Below, in pieces: positions 61,869 through 64,000 of a stretch of DNA of 64,000 nt. A program made the translations under genes and the position numbers. The first letter of the stretch is position 1. Each line of letters begins with the position of its first letter. Under the pieces are notes generated by a model. The model was not told where the DNA came from and searched no databases. It saw nothing but the letters and a program-made list of their open reading frames with translations. This DNA is from Micromonospora sp. WMMD882 (GTDB taxonomy: Bacteria; Actinomycetota; Actinomycetes; Mycobacteriales; Micromonosporaceae), in NCBI RefSeq assembly GCF_027497255.1, contig NZ_CP114903.1, positions 1,736,001 through 1,800,000 of the forward strand. The letters are read 5' to 3'.

Positions 61869-62659
61869 TCGGCTCGCACGACCTGCTGCTGGTCACCCTG
61901 GACACGCTCCGCTTCGACGTGGCCGACGAGCTGGCCAGCGCCGGGCGCACCCCGGCGCTGGCCCGGCTGCTGCCGGACGGCCGGTGGGAGCGGCGGCACA
62001 CCCCGGCCAGCTTCACCTACGCCGCCCACCACGCGTTCTTCGCCGGGTTCCTGCCCACCCCGACCGGTCCGGGGCCGCATCCGCGGCTGTTCGCCGCCCG
62101 GTTCCCGGGCAGCGAGTCCGCCGGGGCGGACACCTGGGTCTTCGACGCGCCGGACCTGCCCACCGCGCTGCGCGCCGAGGGCTACCACACGCTCTGTCTC
62201 GGTGGGGTGGGGTTCTTCAACCGGCGCAGCCCGCTCGGCGCGGTGCTGCCCGGCCTGTTCGCCGAGGCGCACTGGGAGCCCGCCTTCGGGGTCACCGCGC
62301 CGGGCTGCCTGGACGCCCAACTCGACCGGCTGGCCGAGGTCGTCGACCGGCTGCCGGCCGGCCGGCCGCTGTTCACCTTCCTCAACGTCGCCGCGCTGCA
62401 CCAACCGAACCACCACTACCTGCCGGGCGCCACCGAGGACACCCGGGCCAGTCACGCCGCTGCCCTGGAGCACGTCGACGCCCGGGTGGACCGGCTCGTC
62501 ACGCTGGTCACCGGCCGGTCCCGGCCGGTGTTCGTGATCGTGTGCGCGGACCACGGCACCGCCTACGGCGAGGACGGCCACACCGGCCACCGGTTCGCCC
62601 ACGAGGTGGTCTGGACGGTGCCGTACGCCCACTTCACCCTCGACCCGGGAGACTCGTGA
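61856..62659 (+). CDS. STM4013-family sulfatase-fold hydrolase
   Basis: A 267-residue protein of the alkaline-phosphatase/sulfatase superfamily. The metal site reads LLVTLDTLRFD (D16 with nucleophile-position T17), LHQPNHH (H182) and CADHGTAYG (D232, H233), then HTGHRFAHE. No Cys for formylglycine is at the nucleophile position, so a phosphatase, phosphonatase or phosphotransferase role is more likely than sulfatase. Overlaps genes on both sides. Confidence 0.85.
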   Translation: MRDLIGSHDLLLVTLDTLRFDVADELASAGRTPALARLLPDGRWERRHTPASFTYAAHHAFFAGFLPTPTGPGPHPRLFAARFPGSESAGADTWVFDAPDLPTALRAEGYHTLCLGGVGFFNRRSPLGAVLPGLFAEAHWEPAFGVTAPGCLDAQLDRLAEVVDRLPAGRPLFTFLNVAALHQPNHHYLPGATEDTRASHAAALEHVDARVDRLVTLVTGRSRPVFVIVCADHGTAYGEDGHTGHRFAHEVVWTVPYAHFTLDPGDS

Positions 62660-63966
62660 CCCTCGACGGCTCGCCCTACCAGGGCTACCTCTACGCGTAC
62701 CCGCACAAGACGGCGTACCGGCCGCTGCGGCCCCGACCGGCGCTGCGCGACGTCTGGGCCGGGCAGGCCCGCGACGCGCTCTTCCTCTACCTGCACGTGC
62801 CGTTCTGCGAGATGCGCTGCGGTTTCTGCAACCTGTTCACCCGGGCGAACCCGCCCGCCCAACAGGTCGGGGCGTACCTGCGACAACTGCGCCGGCAGGC
62901 CGAACGGGTCCGGGCGGCGCTCGGCGGGGACACCCGGTTCGTCCGGGCCGCGTTCGGCGGCGGCACCCCCACCTACCTGGAGGCCGGCGAGCTGGTCGAG
63001 CTGTTCGACATCGCCGAGGAGACCGCCGGCGGCCCGCTGGCCGGGCTGCCCGTCTCGGTGGAGACGTCGCCGGCAACCGCGACCCCGGACCGGCTGGCCG
63101 TGCTCGCCGAACGCGGCGTCACCCGGGTCAGCATCGGGGTGCAGAGCTTCCTGGACGCCGAGGCCCGCGCCGCCGGCCGCCCGCAGCGCCGCGACGAGGT
63201 CGAACGGGCGCTGGGAGCGATCCGGGCGGCCGGCGTCCCGGTGCTCAACGTCGACCTCATCTACGGCATCGACGGGCAGACCGCCGCGTCCTGGCTGGCC
63301 AGCCTGGAGGCCGCGCTGGCCTGGCGGCCGGAGGAGCTCTACCTCTACCCGCTGTACGTCCGGCCGCTGACCGGGCTGGGCCGGCGGGCGCGCACCCGCG
63401 CGGACTGGGACGCCGAGCGGCTGGCCCGCTACACCGAGGCGACGCAGGTGCTCGACGCGGCCGGCTACCGACAGGAGTCGATGCGGCAGTTCCGCCGCGC
63501 CGACGTGGCCACCCCCGCCGGCCCGGACTACTGCTGCCAGGACGACGGCATGGTGGGGTTGGGCTGCGGGGCCCGGTCGTACACCTCGGCGCTGCACTAC
63601 TCCTTCGACTACGCGGTCGGCGTCACCGAGGTCCGCGCGGTGCTCGACGACTATTCGGCCCGCCCGGCGGGCGACTTCGACCACGCCGAGGTGGGCATCG
63701 TCCTCGACGACGCCGAGCAGCGCCGCCGCTGGCTCATCCAGTCGCTGCTGCGGGTCGACGGCCTCGACCCGGCCGCATACCGGCAGCGGTTCGGCGCCGC
63801 GCACACCGACGACTTCCCCGAGCTGGCGGAGCTGACCCGGCGCGGCTGGGCCACCGCCGACGGCGCCCGGCTCACCGCCGCCGGGCTGGCCCGCTCCGAC
63901 CTGGTCGGGCCGTGGCTGGTCTCCGCGCCGGTGCGCCGGGCGATGGCGGAGCACACGCCGCGATGA
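62656..63966 (+). CDS. STM4012-family radical SAM protein (HemW-like)
   Basis: A 436-residue enzyme with radical SAM cluster cysteines C51, C55 and C58 in PFCEMRCGFCNLF. FGGGTPTYLEAGEL, VSIGVQSFLDAEA and LNVDLIYGIDGQT are the HemW/HemN-type SAM-binding motifs, and DYCCQDDGMVGLGCGARSY is a family-specific Cys-containing block that might bind an auxiliary cofactor. GTG overlaps the STM4013 stop (GTGA). Substrate unknown. Confidence 0.9.
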   Translation: MTLDGSPYQGYLYAYPHKTAYRPLRPRPALRDVWAGQARDALFLYLHVPFCEMRCGFCNLFTRANPPAQQVGAYLRQLRRQAERVRAALGGDTRFVRAAFGGGTPTYLEAGELVELFDIAEETAGGPLAGLPVSVETSPATATPDRLAVLAERGVTRVSIGVQSFLDAEARAAGRPQRRDEVERALGAIRAAGVPVLNVDLIYGIDGQTAASWLASLEAALAWRPEELYLYPLYVRPLTGLGRRARTRADWDAERLARYTEATQVLDAAGYRQESMRQFRRADVATPAGPDYCCQDDGMVGLGCGARSYTSALHYSFDYAVGVTEVRAVLDDYSARPAGDFDHAEVGIVLDDAEQRRRWLIQSLLRVDGLDPAAYRQRFGAAHTDDFPELAELTRRGWATADGARLTAAGLARSDLVGPWLVSAPVRRAMAEHTPR

Positions 63967-64000
63967 GCCTGTCGATCCTTTACCGGGGCCCGTTGGCGAG
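63963..64000 (+). CDS. STM4011-family radical SAM protein (start only)
   Basis: Only the first dozen residues (MSLSILYRGPLA) are inside the window. They match the start of STM4011 proteins, where the cluster-binding cysteines follow directly. The ATG overlaps the STM4012 stop (ATGA). Identification rests on this short string plus operon order. Confidence 0.75.
   Translation, partial: MSLSILYRGPLA

Overview
The window is very GC-rich throughout, uses GTG and TTG starts often, and encodes many actinobacterial hallmarks: a mycothiol-dependent maleylpyruvate isomerase-fold protein, an XRE/DUF5753 regulator, a two-component system with a GerMN lipoprotein, Tat- and Sec-exported wall enzymes, and leaderless promoters. 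Together these suggest a filamentous actinomycete, most likely Micromonosporaceae (Micromonospora-like). This assignment is inference; no rRNA or tRNA gene was seen.

Layout. (1) 1-5.8 kb: sugar-acid and pectin catabolism (L-fuconate dehydratase-like enzyme, mannitol dehydrogenase-family reductase, Gfo/Idh/MocA oxidoreductase, secreted pectate lyase), then a stand-alone SpoT-like HD hydrolase. (2) 5.9-15.6 kb: ABC exporter with a TetR-type regulator, GT87 glycosyltransferase, a MarR/FMN-reductase divergent pair sharing an operator, two PRC-barrel proteins with a divergent Nramp transporter, and a mycothiol-dependent isomerase-fold protein. (3) 15.7-30.2 kb: a carbohydrate ABC operon led by a large secreted BNR-repeat protein, a TerC transporter behind a manganese (yybP-ykoY) riboswitch, and a complete oligopeptide ABC operon. 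(4) 30.5-36.6 kb: small conserved proteins, an MscS-related channel with a Thr-rich repeat tail, a slipin, an MFS transporter and a peptidoglycan amidase. (5) 36.8-42.0 kb: a translationally coupled three-gene cassette (DUF559 nuclease-domain protein, winged-helix protein, 1090-residue AAA plus HerA-like ATPase), a candidate DNA-processing or defence module. (6) 42.1-52.3 kb: an XRE regulator with a small secreted protein, then a compact biosynthetic operon read leftward: SAT-like acyltransferase, malonyltransferase, KS-KR-ACP polyketide synthase without its own AT, MATE exporter, condensation-fold acyltransferase. (7) 53.0-57.6 kb: two STAS proteins, an unexplained nested inverted-repeat element, and a response regulator/kinase/GerMN lipoprotein operon. 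(8) 57.7-64.0 kb: htpG, then the STM4015-4014-4013-4012-4011 operon (LRR protein, ATP-grasp, sulfatase-fold hydrolase, two radical SAM proteins; the last runs off the window).

How the parts work together. The first cluster plus the BNR/ABC operon fit use of plant polysaccharide. The compact polyketide operon supplies its AT functions in trans and carries its own exporter, so it looks self-contained. The two strongest candidates for uncharacterised systems are the nuclease/wHTH/HerA cassette and the STM401x radical SAM operon; the mini polyketide operon comes next. Start sites were chosen from ribosome binding sites, overlaps with upstream stops and family N-termini. Function calls rest on recognised motifs and not on database searches.
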